Of a stretch of DNA of 64,000 bases, positions 1 to 14,500 are shown in pieces. Both the position numbers and the translations under genes were made by a program. The DNA is from Plecoglossus altivelis. Lineage: Eukaryota > Chordata > Actinopteri > Osmeriformes > Plecoglossidae. Position 1 is the first letter of the stretch. Each line of letters opens with the position of its first letter. The notes beneath the pieces were generated by a model. The model was not told the DNA's origin, ran no database searches, and worked only from the letters and a program-made list of their open reading frames with translations. The DNA is taken from NCBI GenBank assembly GCA_036571765.1, contig BROE01000010.1:9636101-9700100 (forward strand), in the 5' to 3' direction.

Positions 1-640
1 CTGCAGTCTCTCCACAGTTAGAGCGTTAGTCATGGGGAGACAAGGGTATGCCTCGCTACACTGTTAGGGGTGCAATTCTCATCACGCCTCCACACTGCGA
101 GAGGCTTACCTGGAGCAGAGGATAATTAGAACACATCAGTGTCAGCCTTTTTGTGAAGGAGGGGGCACTAGTTCCCTTCACATAAAGCATAATAGAGAGT
201 CACACGCTGCCATTTTTTACATCATCCGAGGTGTATAAAAGACTGGTGAATTTATTCTGGAATATATTAATCTTAACCTGAAGCAAAGGATCTGATTTAA
301 TGTCAGTGTCTATTAGAGTTTACAAGGACCCAGCTCCCTTTTGTTGAGGGGGTGCATTTATGACGGTATCACATGTTTTTTGTATGCGGATGAGAAAGGA
401 TGGACCCAAAAGTAACAAAGATATTACCCTCCCACTATGGTTACCTAATTTTTTTCAACCAAATGTTGAAGTTATTCCTATTATTGAGACACACATGACA
501 ATAAATGTGCTTTCTTTTGACTCCTCCTTCAAGGTTAAGATATCCAGCACAGCGGTCTTCCTCCAGAATGTCAGACCCTAATTTGCACTTGATCCCTCAG
601 GGAGCACCAGTCTACGGTACATCACGATCTGCCAAGGAGA

Positions 641-756
641 AGGTGATAGAGAGAAACAGAGTGCAAGAGAGGGAAAGAGAAAAAGAGACAAAATGAGACA
701 GGGAAAGAGAGGGAGACAGACAGACAGAATCAGAAAACAGAAGGACAGCAAGAGAG
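641..756 (+). repeat. Purine-rich GA tract
   Basis: Almost all A/G sequence with GAGA, GACA and GGAAAGAGA runs. It is a degenerate simple repeat. Confidence 0.85.
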
Positions 757-1842
757 ATCAATGCCCTAATAAAAACAGATACCGTTGTAACTGTACCAAT
801 AATACAACTCATGATCAACTACAAATCAGACTATCAAACTTGAACTAATGCCACAAAACAGTATGTGCATTGATTTCAGCATACAGGTACAAGCATTTCA
901 TGCAAGAAATTAAAATACTTCTGACATTTCTTCTATGAGTCTGATCATTTATAGCTACCAGGGTGTGAGAAAAAAAATGCAATATTGCCCTTTGAGGCAC
1001 AAAGTACCTAGTGACTCATTGCTACTCAAAGGCAACACCAACCAAGGGATCCTGTTTACCTCTGAGGGCACACAGTTGGGAGGACCAGTGTCCTTGTGAT
1101 AATGTGGCAGGGAAACATGACAGCCAGAAGCTAAACACCAACCACTGAACAGTGTGACTCACATCACAGATATTTTCCCAGTTTCTTCTTTTTTTTCCCA
1201 AACTAATCCACAAATGTTAATAGTTTCGACAGAAATGCTTGCAAAGCCAAAGGCGATGCAGAACAACTGCTGACAGAGAGAAAATTTGAAAGCAACTCTT
1301 GTCTCAGTGTAACGTCGGATCTGTCAAACTATCGCTGTTCTCTCCCCCCGTATCCAGATGATTATGGATAATACTTTTAGAATACTTTTATATTTCATGA
1401 AACCAATTGCTACCCTTGTTGCACTTGTTCAAAAGTACAGGACTTTCACTGGTTTAAAACTACCCACCATTTGGGGAGTTACAAGAACCAGTTATCAGAC
1501 AGTGTTTTAGACCAGTCTTTTTAAACAACCATGCAAAAATCATAAAACTTGCTTTCTTAAGGTTGTAATAGTCTTGTCAGAAAAGTGGTAGGACATTTCC
1601 AGCTCAAATATTTTTATAATGCCATACAACACTCTCTGGTGGTGCTGTTGACGAAGACAGATCTCCTTCTCTGACCTATGAAATCTTCCGACAACTCGGA
1701 GACGTCTAATCTTGGTTGGCAGTGCACATAAAGATAGGCAGTAGGGATAACATCACTCCTACATGAGTATGTGTCCCTGATCTTGCCCTCAGGACACCAG
1801 TGAGTAGAGTGCACGCACCTCAAAGTGACTTCCAAGGGGTCA

Positions 1843-1946
1843 CATGACACCCCCTTCCACCACCACCACCACCTCTTTCTCTCCTCCTTCTGTCTCTCGC
1901 TCTCTTTCTCTCTCTGTCTCACCCTTTATCTTCCTTTTTTAATATT
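1843..1946 (+). repeat. (CCA)n followed by polypyrimidine tract
   Basis: Five CCA copies at about 1857-1873 are followed by CT-rich sequence to 1946. Frames through it encode His or Trp strings and are artefacts. Confidence 0.85.
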
Positions 1947-4505
1947 TTTTTGGTGTCTCGGCAAGGACACAGGCAGGCTGACTCATTCACAATTGAGTTG
2001 TCAGCTTTGTCACCCAAGGCTGGGCTTGTACGGAGGAGGTTACTGTCAACATGTGTGAGGGGGAACCATCGGCTGTGCACAAAGACTTGATTGAATTGTT
2101 GGTAATTTGAAAGATAATTCCTTTCAAACTGCATATTCGTGTATGCATGTGTGTGTGTCACCAAATTGTGAACTAAAAGCAGGTGTCACTGAAGGACACA
2201 TGGCTTCATAGATATATGATGGTACTGAATGTTTATGGTTTGTGTTCTTTCAATTTTTTTTTTCAAAACAACTCTGATTATACAGTTTCGGTTTGGCTCT
2301 ACCATACTTTTAAGTGGTTGTAGAAAAATCTGTTTCTCTCTCAGTCTCTTCCTCTTCTTTCTATGCATACTCCTTTTGGGGTATTTGTCCATGTGAGTTT
2401 GTGTGTGTTGTCATTGACAATGTTTGAGTGTAACGTGTATGTAACCTGATAATAATCCTTGTTGCTACAGTAATCCACTTTCCCACTAGTGTGGGCCAAA
2501 CTTGCTCTGAGCAGCTGGGCAACAGACAGGCCCATTAGCCCATAGGGTGCCTTACTGCCAAAATAACAACAACAACATATGCCGGCATAATAATTGCATT
2601 AATGTTTTACATGTCTCTCTGGGATTCACTGTGGACCAGACGTAGGATAAATGAACCCCCTTAAAATCATATCATTTCAATTACTCACAGATATGTAATT
2701 ACCAAATGAAAACTATACTCCTGTAAAGAGCAATCTCACCGTATTTATGCTCTTTACAAAATCAATAACTATGTTGTTGTTGATAATCATTTTTTGAAGG
2801 TCAGAGGAGCAACTGTTGAGCAAAACAAACCCAACACCTTTTTTTAGAGGGCAAATGCATTTTACATGTCAACCACAACCTATTTATCAACTTCCTCTTT
2901 TTCCCCATGTTTTAAATTGTCTTCATGCCCTGCAGGTAGCGGTCATGAAGATTCGGGATAGGAGCCGAGAATGTATGTAGTTCCAAATGTACAAACATCA
3001 TCTGCCTTGTGGACATTCATTAATAGGCAAGGTAGATGGATGTAGAATGCAATTTAAGCCATCAACATGCTGGCAGGCTACATCCCTTTTGAATTAAAGA
3101 TAAGCCCCACACCTTGAGTGGCTCAGATTGGACCCATATGGGAAGTTAACCCAGGGGACATAAAGTTTTTTTTTGTTTCACCAAGGTATATCACAGTGAT
3201 AGATGAAACCCAAGTGCTTTATCCTGCAAGCTTAGGATCCCTGTGCCATGAAACACGGTCCGTTAGATTCCATTTAAGGTACAGTAGTTTCGTGACTGTC
3301 ATTCCAATAGCTCCTCCAGAGCTACGGTACCCCACCAACCAATCCCTAGGTCTGTTATTAACACAGCGAATCACAAGTCAACAAGGCTTATTTCATGGTG
3401 AATGACAGGTCACACACCGTACGACAGACATAGCAATTGACAGATAGATGGGGAAATAGAGGCGATCCATTTGACATAAGTAGGGCATCCCTGGTTACGT
3501 AAAATGTTGAATTATAGATTTATTTGGCTTGATGCTGGCTTGGCTGGTGGGGAGAGGGGACTGCAGCAGAGGAGAATTCAAGGCTCTGGAGCTTGACAGA
3601 TGGAAGGACCAGATGATGGGCACCACCAGATTTATGTCTCACGGTGAGAGCCGTTGCTGACACCATTTAGACTGTGAGAACACTCAGGTTTACATTAGCA
3701 CCCATTTAGGCGTGCGAGTGTGTGTTTGTGGGTGTTTCATCAAAGCGTGTATGCTGGTGACCTGGCGTGTCTGTTGGACTGTACACATGCTTGTGTGTGT
3801 GTGTTTTTGAATCATAACATTGTGAGTCTCAACGCAAGATCAAGAGCTGAGGCGATACAGAGAAGACCCAAATCTGTGTCATTTGGGGTTCAGATTCTGT
3901 TTACTACTGGGGCAACTTTCATCACAGCAATTGAGAACAATGACCCAGTAACAAATCCATAGATAAACACATTGGCACTTGACTGTTTTCAATTTATCTC
4001 TGGGCTATTTGCTCGTGCACCACAAATGAGAAACTCAACTGTCTTTGAAACAGTCCAACAAAACTCATCTTTAGAAGAAGTGGAATCCAAGGCGCTCTCC
4101 CGAGACCGGGCTGACATTTCATTAAAAGAAAGCAACAGTGTTTCATAGACTCGACATGGAGGCATTCAGCCAACTTCCTGCACTGACACTGGAACATGGC
4201 AGATCTGCCTGGCAACTGTTGCCTTGGTGCCTGGAGGTACACTATTAAACCTAATAGGCATTCCAGATTGTGGTCCTAACTATTAAACTAGTCTAGCAAA
4301 CATCTCACACTACAGTACATGGCCAATTGATTCCTTGTCTGTTCACGTTTGTGGAACAACCTTATTTAACCATGACATCGCACCTTCAAAAGGGATGTTT
4401 TTAAATGTTGGCTTTATTCTTTGTTTTATAGTCTTTGATCCAAGACAACTGTACACAATTAATTGGCCCTTGCAGTATGAATATGACGTACATGCCCACA
4501 TTCCC

Positions 4506-4521
4506 TAGCTATATATAGCTA
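4506..4521. repeat. Perfect 16-bp palindrome
   Basis: TAGCTATATATAGCTA has no spacer. It may simply be a decayed TA tract. Confidence 0.8.
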
Positions 4522-7500
4522 CAGTGGCAATCTAGCTTTAAATCACTGTACAGCTTTAGAGCCTTGCTCTCCCATGGTGTGCAGTGTGGGGGTTTGTAAG
4601 GCATGTCTAACTGTGAAGGAGAGACATTTTCTGCTCTTAAATTGATCTCAGAAGAGCTTTTATCCCTGTCTTTTACCTTGGCCTGTTTGATTGACGGTTT
4701 ATTAGACCTGAATGTGGAAATCTCCATAGGCTGTGTTTGAGTGTAAATGTCAGTCACCTGCTGGGCTTTGCACAATCCATCATTGTCATTCAGTTTCCGG
4801 TAATAGAATTCCAGGGTTAAGGATTAATATTCCCCTAAAATCTAATATTTATATAGACAACTTGTTTTTTTGTGAAGACAATAAATGTATGTGCCTAGGC
4901 TTGAGCAATACTTTATAATGCAATGCAAATTAATTTTGCAGAGCCAAGATGGACCAAGATCTCCAAAGTGTTGTAGTGGATCAATACCAATCTCCAGTCA
5001 AGACTTCAGTCCAATCATATTCCTGAAAACCACAAACGTGTTGCAATTCAAATGATTCAATGATCGATTATAACATAATATAAGATTCAACCATAACACT
5101 TTCAAAGGAACATGACATGGTTAGCAAAAAATGAATTCATTAAGAAAAAATGAGGAGAAAAAAAAACTTCTGGCAGAAGGTGTACGATGCCGAAGATTCA
5201 CATTAAATTGTGATCAAACAATCCTGAAAATTGTTGCAGTCACAGAACGGATTTTTCAAAGAAACTTTCATAGTTAAAAAATCTGTGCTCATCCCCTGCA
5301 GTGTGAATACATAAATGAATGTTACAGATTGGGCCATCCACTTTCATAGATCTGGTCTGGAGATGCTATGTCGTGGAAACACACTGGCTAGGAAGACATT
5401 TCATAACCACGTTACCGAACAGTAAGTCTTTGGATCAGTGGCTACTGTAAACATGTTCACTTTTGATTACATGTTATCATTTTGGCCATCAGCCATCTAG
5501 TTTTGAGATCTGAACAGGATACATCACACTGTAAAGAAGCCCTGTGTTCATGCCACCTTGATCACACCATACCTCTCACCCTGTCTGTTTGAGTAAGACT
5601 CCAATAGTGACCAACACTCACCTCAGGCACCATCTTTCTCTATGGAAAATATGAAGTAGATCCAAGCCAGAAAGTTGCAAATATGTCAGTCTTCAATAGA
5701 CCTTTGAAGGTTATTCGATAGTGAGAAAACTACCAGAAAGCATATTGATTGTCTTTTTTCCTCTGAATAGATCTGTATTTCGTATACCTTAGTTCATCCA
5801 GTATTCATTGAGTTGCATTATATCCAGCCTTTTAGTTTCCTGTTTATTCAGATGAAGCTCATGTAGGAGCAATGTTTTACTGCACTTATTATTCGTCTTT
5901 TCAAAGGCAGACTCAGCGCGGCTACCCCCAAGGATAAAAGGCATGGACGTCAACTCAGCGGGAGCTGTCTATTTCCAGCCTTGCACTCACCTTTGGAAGC
6001 CTGGACCTCAGGGGGAGATGGAGGTGGGGTGGTAGGGGACCAGATCACCGCACTGTTCTGGAAAAGACAGACAAACCATTGCACAGTTCAAACTGAATGA
6101 GAAGAACCAGCATGGTTTCCCATGGGAATAGACGACAAAGCAGACAACCTTGGCTTGGTAGAGTCTTTCCGGGAGGTTCTACAAGCCGATAAAGAGCAAT
6201 CTTTGACCTCCACCACGAAGGCATGTGTGAAAAATGTCACAGATAACACATCGAGTCTCGCTGGACTAAACCTCTAAAAACTTCTGCCAAATATTCATCT
6301 GCACTATGCCGAGAATCCCTGGATTTCCCTTGTATGCATTTAAGAAACTTTTCTATAGACGTATACAGGCATCATAAATGAGAGATTTTGAAATGTGTTT
6401 GACAACTCCTAAAATACTCCTAAAAAGTAAAACAAAAATGTGTGATTCTTTTGGCTCTTGGACAGTTTCTGAAAATACACTTTTGCAGTAGTTGATGCCT
6501 GTATTTAATATAATATAATTATTTCGACCTTTTGCAAATTTCTCACATATAATTTGCAAATGTACATTTTCCCTTTTAGTATATTGCAGTTATCAAATTA
6601 AAGGATATAATTGTTTGAATTGTATTATTGCCACTCTACAAATACATTGAAAAATAAAAATGTCAATTGAGGGGACAAGAACCTTAACTATGGCAATAAT
6701 ACCATTACCAGAAACCTGAATTGAAAACGCCAACACAAGTCATTGTAAGTTGAATGATTGAAAAGTGTTATTCTGTGATTGTACTGGAATGCATCAGTCA
6801 GAGGGACGGATTTACATCATTATAATAAAAATATGTAATGAATCAATAACTCAAATTAGGCTACATGAAACAACTTCTTATCTGTCCAAATGCAGAGCTT
6901 GTGCTCTATTTACCTGATGTATTTTGCCACACCTGTCCTTGGTGGTGACTTCAAAGGCAAGTTGCCTTCTTTCATGCAAGTAATCAGTCACCCGCTGTGC
7001 ATGTGATGTGTTCATGACCTCCTAAAGAAGAAGGAAGGGGTGAGGTGGGGATGGCATAGGAAAAAACAACACCATAAGTTACTGTTGATTCCCTCAAAGC
7101 TTAGCTGACAAATGTTCCTACAAAGTTATGATCTCGGCAGATTAATGGAATGATTAAGGAGAAAATAATTGGATCTAAATTAAAACAATTATTTTATAGT
7201 CTTTTATTATGATGGTTACTGTGCTTATAGGTGCAAAGGCCCTCAACAAGAATAGCTGAAGAATGTTCTGATGAAAAACAAGTTGACTGTGTTTGCTGAT
7301 AAATACAAAAAGGTATAATTGTGCTTTTGTGAGAGCTAATTCTAATTGCACTGGACTGACCACAAATAACATGCTTTATAGAAAACGAATTTGCTCTATG
7401 TTAAGTTAGTACCACAATGTTGCTCTGGTTAAATTAGCATTGAAGCATAGAGTCAAACTAAGCTCCAGTATATGCCTTTAATCAGAAGACCTAGCTGGAA

Positions 7501-8564
7501 CTGTGTGCTGTAGTTCATCACCTTAGATAACCTTAACTAATGATCCTCTTGCCGCTGTAATTACCTATTGCCATTGTCTTGATTCATTACCTTTTGGACT
7601 TGGTTTGCCAACCTTGATCAATTACATGCCACCGAATACAGCCAGAGTATTTTGCAATCAAAGTCACGTACACTCTGGATGTTCAGAGCATGGCTGTGTG
7701 GTACATTTTATCATTTTGGTCTTTGATGAGGGTGATGTTAATGGACACAGCAGCAGCGGTAAGATTAGACAGGCATTTAGCAGCCAGTCAGAGTGATGGG
7801 AAGGAGGGAGAAGTCGTTTTCAAGTGGTTCTAAATGGATTCATTCTGTGAGACATCAGGATGATGATTAATTGGACATTTCTGAACTTCCGTTTTGGAAT
7901 TGATTAAAAAAAAGATCAAAACGGCATGTGCTACAAGACTTTATGCTTGTGTGTGTCTGTATGTTTATTTGTGCATGATTATAGGTACAGCATGTACAGT
8001 ATATGTGTAATATGCCACAGCTGGAATTACTGTACCTCAAGTTGTACAGTTCCCTTAATGCATCTTTCAAGAGTGGTTCTTCAACTTCCATAATGACCAG
8101 CTTTACAACAAGCACATCATTCTGTTATTAGGAAACGTACAGGCACAACATCTTTGAATGAGTGCAATCAATTGTGTAATGTTATCAGGATAAAAATGTA
8201 AACCGCAATTTATAATGCCCTTGCCTATTTTATAGTAAAGCTTTAAAAGAAATGCTAACATCCTCTCATTACATCATCAAAGAGCGAAGAAATCTTTTCA
8301 TTTAGAGGGTAAACTTGATATAACACTCTTTCTAAAGTAATCAGGCTCTTGCCTGGCTCCCCAACCAGTGCTATTTGATGTATTTTTCATCACTACAAAT
8401 TCAGTTACTTCTCCTCAAACATCTTCAATGCTGCAAATGTGTCTGCTTTGTACTGCAGCCATTAGTGGTTATCAAACATTGTACAGCATACATCCAAAAT
8501 GGATTTTGAGATTATTTAAGCAAACGGACAATCAAGCAATTGCATAAATATGACATACATAATA

Positions 8565-8592
8565 TATGGTATATAAATATATATATACCATA
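8565..8592. repeat. 11-bp inverted repeat, AT-rich
   Basis: TATGGTATATA (8565-8575) and its exact reverse complement (8582-8592) are separated by 6 nt. Confidence 0.85.
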
Positions 8593-11500
8593 GCATTGCA
8601 GGGTGGACTGAAAACAATGGAGGGATGTAGGTTATTTTCCAACGTTGATGTACTATATAAAAACAACCACTCTGACATTAGTCAGACATTTACAGTATTC
8701 CAACTATTTGAAATCTAACATTGTTTAAGCACTCAAGTATAAAAGCTCCAAAAGAACTTGCATCCTTCATGTTTCTGAAATTCAATTCACTTAATTGTAT
8801 TTGTCCCAAAGCATATCCAAAAGGCTAGTCTACAAACAACACATCCCTTACGAGTAGCAGCTATTTCAGGATGTAAAATGCTACCGGTCAGACAGCTGCC
8901 ATGATTGCATGATCCAAACTAACCATGTAAGCTCACTGGCACACCTCACACAGCTCTGGACAGGATGAAAAATGATAGCAACATGAGCCCTTTGTCCTGG
9001 CCCCTGCCCCCTGAGATGCTTTCAAGTCGCTCTGTGAACAGTGGATCTCTCAGCCAGCCATAAGGCTGTAATAACAGGGCGCCACTAAATTTGCGACCAG
9101 GGCCACCTGGCTAATTAACCTGGGCGTGATGACAGTTCATGGTGCTCAGTGACGTCTTACTCTGTGTATATTGTCTAACAACTAGCTTGGTACATTAGTT
9201 AGAAACTCACTAGACCCATGTTTAATATGCTATGTCTGCAGCGACAATGGTGTACAGAGTGAAGCAATCTTGCACGGATAGTCCCCATTCCTATAAGAAC
9301 ACAAGTACTTAATTACTTTAAATGTCATCGTCTCACCAATGGGATTAAGTCATTTGGGATTGTAGGGAAACATTTTTACAATTGCATAATTTGGCTTTGC
9401 CAAATTTCTTAGCATTCTGTCATACAAGTAAGCATGAAAAAAGGTTGGATCTCTAACGCTACAGTGTTGCTCGTAAGAAACTAAATATAAACAAAAAAAA
9501 CGAAACAAGAAATGAAACCAAACTGGGTTCACTGGTTCCAAAGACAAATAGGCCCAGCAAATCCACAACCTGCCATAATTTTATTTTCTATTTTTTGGTA
9601 CAGCAGCAAAGCTCCTTGTCTTTTAGGTTTTTATTAGAGTCATGTTTTTGTCATTAGTTATGAATGACATTCCTGGGAGACTGGCTAGTCTGTGCCTACT
9701 GTAAGATGCATTACCGTTAATACCCTGGTACACATGGATTTGAGATGGACATTTCGCTTGAAAAACCAAAGCAGCCCCATTTTTGGATCCCTCACAATCA
9801 CAGTTCATTAGTAAGAAAAATAATGCCGGAAGCAATTCCATGTAGAAACAGGAAAATCAGTTGAGGCTGTGCCGTCCCTCCCTCTCTCTATCCCCCTCTC
9901 TCTCATATCTGATTCCAAACACCTGCTGAAGCAGTTAGGCTCCACTTGGGTGGTTCTTGTAGTATTTATACCCAAGATTTTATTGTCCCGGGAGAAGGTT
10001 TAATCAGAGTTAACTCTGTCTGGAACCCAATGAGAGGGCGATTCCTCTCCTCCACTCCCCTCCACTACCCAGACTCTCTCACACACCACACACAAAGACA
10101 CACACGCACTGTCGTAAATGCAGGGGCTAGCCAAAGTGATAGAATGTGCTGCAGTGAATGATCAATATGTTTGGTCTATAAATAGACCTTAGCGCAGTGT
10201 GGCGCTAAGGAGGAGGGATGCAGTGGTAATATATTTTATGGAGGAACCCGGCCAGCCTCAGCATGAAGACATGCACACGTATGTGGCCTGGGTTGTTTCC
10301 ATGCAGCAGCTATATGTGACCAGTCCACTGTAAAGGCCCAAATGTCTAAAGTATATTTTTATTGGTTTGATTCATATATTTTCTTGACTTATTTTGGTTA
10401 TTTCTGAGCTGGGTTTAAATAATCAGAGGGAGTGAAATTCCACACTTCATAAGACTTGTATGTGTACAGTAGAAAAAGCATTGTGGACAACAACATCTTC
10501 TATTGTGATAATAGTTCTACACTACATGTGCTAGGATACCACCATGTAAAATATCAATCAACTCTTTGGCCATCCTATTTTGTCGATTTGTGTTTTGCTG
10601 TTAGACAACCCCCTGAGATCCTTTGTGTGTTTAGAACGTAAACGTGTTGTGTCCTTCAGTCACTTATGCTTCATTTGGAGAGAGGTGTGTGTGAAATTAG
10701 AATGACCTTTTGGTATTTCGAAATATGAGAAGCTGACGGATTGCATATTACTGTGATCATTTTCTCTCACTTTCAAGCCACAGCAGCGTGGCTGATCTAG
10801 TGATTACACGTCCACATCTGAAGATTTCAAAGTCTCATTAGCCGATGCATGCGGCGAAAAAAGGTGACTCAATGATTAGAAGACGTTTTTCGGGAACATT
10901 ATTAGCTCAGCGTCCATCTAGGCATTGTAAGAAATAAATGAATAACCCAAAGAGACTCATCCGGCCCGACGTACATAACACCACCTTTTCAAATAGACAA
11001 GTGAAGCAGAACTACCTCGCTTTTAAGTTCCTGTCAAAAGCAGGTGGGAATTAAGAGATGAGACCGGGTTTCCATGTGTTTGACGGGTTTGTACTGTTTG
11101 GGCATCCTTAAATCTGCCCCCCCAAAAAGACTGCCGCAGATGACATTATGCAAATGGTACACATTTGAACGATAATCACAGCAGACAAGGGCCCTAAGGG
11201 AGCGATGACAGATGTCACCGTTTGATTATAAATGTCAACTCTGAAAAGTGGGCTGCAACACACGGTCCTTAATTTCTCATCTAGACACCCCAGTTTATCT
11301 TCTCATGAGTAGTCTAGTAATTACTAATCGTGGGCTGCCATTCAGTGTGGAACAAATAATGTCCAAGCAATCTGACAATTATGCATATATATGGAGTCCA
11401 ATAAGCAGGAAGCGGATGCTTTTGCCATCTCCGAATGAATGCAGTGGTGTCAGAGAGGTTACATCTACTTGTGTCGAAAGGTTGTGTGGACGTGAGCGCC

Positions 11501-14500
11501 TTCTGGGTTTCATTTCATCTGAGGACAAAAAGGAAAGGTACGCTTCAGGCCAATCTGACACAGAAAACCCACTGCTGTTTGCAAGTTGAGAACATGGGAT
11601 GCCGTTTTTCTTCTTTCATGGTACATCATCTAGCAGCACAGCTTCAATAAAACAGTGTACACACTTAAGAAATGTTCTAAATAAAACTGACATTTAAATT
11701 CACAATGTAATCTACCCGGTAAGAAGCTCTGAAAACAACTAGTCACATCAACTCTGATCTGATCTAACAGCAGCCGTTGAGTTGAGGTCCCTCGACTACC
11801 TACTGTATGCACACACTGTAGCAGAGGCAGACAACAGTGGCCCATGTATAGTTAAACTATATCCTTTTGGACAGTTTCAGAAATGGACATGAAAAAGAAG
11901 TTGCTGTACAAATACAACTGTTGTAGGTTAATTGGTGCAAGGTTGATGTTATACGTATGTGTGCTATGAGACTAATGAAGCTCCAAATGTCACCCAAGCA
12001 ACACTTGTAAAAATCATTGCTTGCCAGCAGACTTTGTGTAATCCCATAAAATCTGCTTCAGAGAAGTGATACTGTGGGGTTCCATCAGAAGAACATTGAG
12101 CTCTTTCTCATGCACGATCCCTATGCATGTCTATCAAGCTTGGCCTCTATTGGAAGTAACTTACCTTGCAAATTTTCAGCACATAAATATAATCCCGGTA
12201 TTAGAAAATCTGATATTCCTCAGAAAGCGTTTATAGATTCCTAGATTTAATCAGTCATCTGGCTTCCGAATGAAATACAAATGATGAAGTGAGGGGCAGC
12301 ATCAAATTAATTAAGAAAAAAGGTTCTGAAAAGGAGGTGATATTTGTCTTCATCGTCCTGTCTGTCTTGCAATTTCCTCGTTTGGCCAACACACTTTAGA
12401 GGTGCATCAACAATATAAACAGTGTCTCATTAATCACTCCAATCGCCTTGGACCTTGGTAAACAAATTGCTTTTTTCACTTCATGTCATGAGAAAACAAA
12501 TGACACATTTGTAGTCTATTTTTCATTACAATACTACCAGTTATAAAGAAATTGATCAGACTTTTCACGGTCAAAATGTTTGGCTCAACTACAGTAAACC
12601 ACATGAAACTTGTTTTCTTTTCACGAGGCTATCAGCAAGGGAAGCTGTGTCATGGACAAGATTTGGAATCATTCAAGAAAAATTTAAAAAGCACATTCAC
12701 ATACAGCCATCTAGCTTCATGTAATGGTGAGCTGAAGCACATTTAAGTGTGTCTGTTGCCATGTAAGTGGGTGGGTTGCTTAAGTGTTACCTCTGACACA
12801 TTAATCACAAGGACGTACTCTTCTGCGCTGGAGCTGAAGAGAGGGGAGTATGGAGGAATGTGTCACACATGAGCCTATGACAGGAACAGAGAGGAGGAGG
12901 GAGAGAAGCCTCTGTGAGTGGTACCCAGTGACACATTCATCACGGGGACACCCGAGTTTGTTGGAGGGCACTTGCTGGAACCATGAAGACAAGCACACAT
13001 GCATATGCGATGATCTGGACTTGGTCTGCGGTTTAGTGTGGGGTGCTTAGATTTCGATCCATTACAGAAAGCACTGAACTTATCTGCATACAGTACATCT
13101 TGTGCGGAAATACCATTTACTGAAGGACTCTTGAAAAAAAGATGAAGTATGAGTCTGTGTAATAAGTATCATGTAATGCTGTGAAAACCTGTGATACATC
13201 TGACTGGCAGCACATCTTAAACTCCCGGAACGTACCAATAATACCCACTTCACTGTGGGCGAGGCCCACAAAGATCTTACGGCTCTTCTGAAGTAACACC
13301 GACTCAGCACTATGCAAAGCACTGATTATGCAGCGACCGTAGAACTAGGAGGGAGAACAGCTGCTTGGGTCTCATGGTAGATACCTTCTGATCTTGGTAA
13401 TCAATTCAGTAATTAGAGATCTCTGGCGACAAGGGACAACTAATGTCCCTCCTTTGTCCAGTCCTATATTTATAAAGACATACTTTGACTAAGTACTCTT
13501 AAGGATTTTAACTCGTAACACGATTTGTTCCATACTGATTGCGGTTGTTGGTTGGTTTCCAAAGAATTATACTGTTTCACGTTAAGATCCATTTTGGTTT
13601 CAACTTCACTTGAGTCTGCTTGTGGTGCTTCAGTGGACTTTGCAGTACAGTAAGTTCCTTAAAAGACCATGGCTGATTAGTCTTATTTCACTGGCTTTTG
13701 TGGAAAGATGTTGAGTTCATTCTCCAGAAAAGTGTTTTATTGAACCTTTTTCCAACCAAATCTACAGTTACAGTCTCTGCTGTTACTGCAGAATCTCTAC
13801 TTTATGCTGCTTTAACCCAGGTGAGCTCATAGTACAATTCTACTACTGACACAAATCATTTGTATCTAGAGGGTCTTTTGTTTTAGTACTATACCGTTTA
13901 ACAGTAGATTTTTGAGTAAAAGAAAGAAATGGGGGTGACATTAAAGTGTGTCAGTTGCAGGCAAGGCTACTTACCACATAAGTGCCGTTTTAAAGAAGCT
14001 GTGCTATAACAGCTTTATGATAAGTTTACCATTCAGTATGTCATTTTCTGTATTTTTGTGCAATTGCATATTTTCTAAAACAACCAGAAGTTCTCATAAC
14101 ATGGCAAGCATTTCTTTCTTTCTTTTCTGAAAGACTACAACGTTAGTGGGTGGTGGGGGGATAAATTCACTTTGTACTTTCAGTAGGGTTAATCTAACCT
14201 CCAGTCGATGCCATCAATCACCTGGGTCATGATTCAGATTGGGTCCGAAAATAGGTCAGGGAAGGAAGGAATAAAAACGACAGTTGGCTATTGATTGGTG
14301 TTTTTTTTCCACATTAGCGCCACACAGATGCAGGAGATTAGTGGAGGGTGTCAGCGACAGGCATCGCCAACAACAGGATTCGTTTTAAAAAGCTGACTGC
14401 CACATTATTTTTGCTATGCTCTACTGGCATGCAGTCCAGCACAAGGAACACAACTAACTTGCACTCTGATAGATTTGTATTGGATGTGTCCCTTTATCCT

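Larger units (their letters stand above)
1..8564. other. Intergenic, AT-rich
   Basis: No gene was recognised. Open frames are under about 105 codons, many start at non-ATG codons, and none shows a domain. Contents are the purine tract at 641, the CCA/CT tract at 1843, short TG runs near 2145 and 3795, and the palindrome at 4506. The rest is unique-looking sequence. Confidence 0.7.

Noticed and set aside
155..172. CTCF-like AGGGGGCACTAG; also GGCCCCCTGTGTGG near 19582
   Set aside because: Only part of the CTCF core matches in each case. This is too weak to call without a matrix score.
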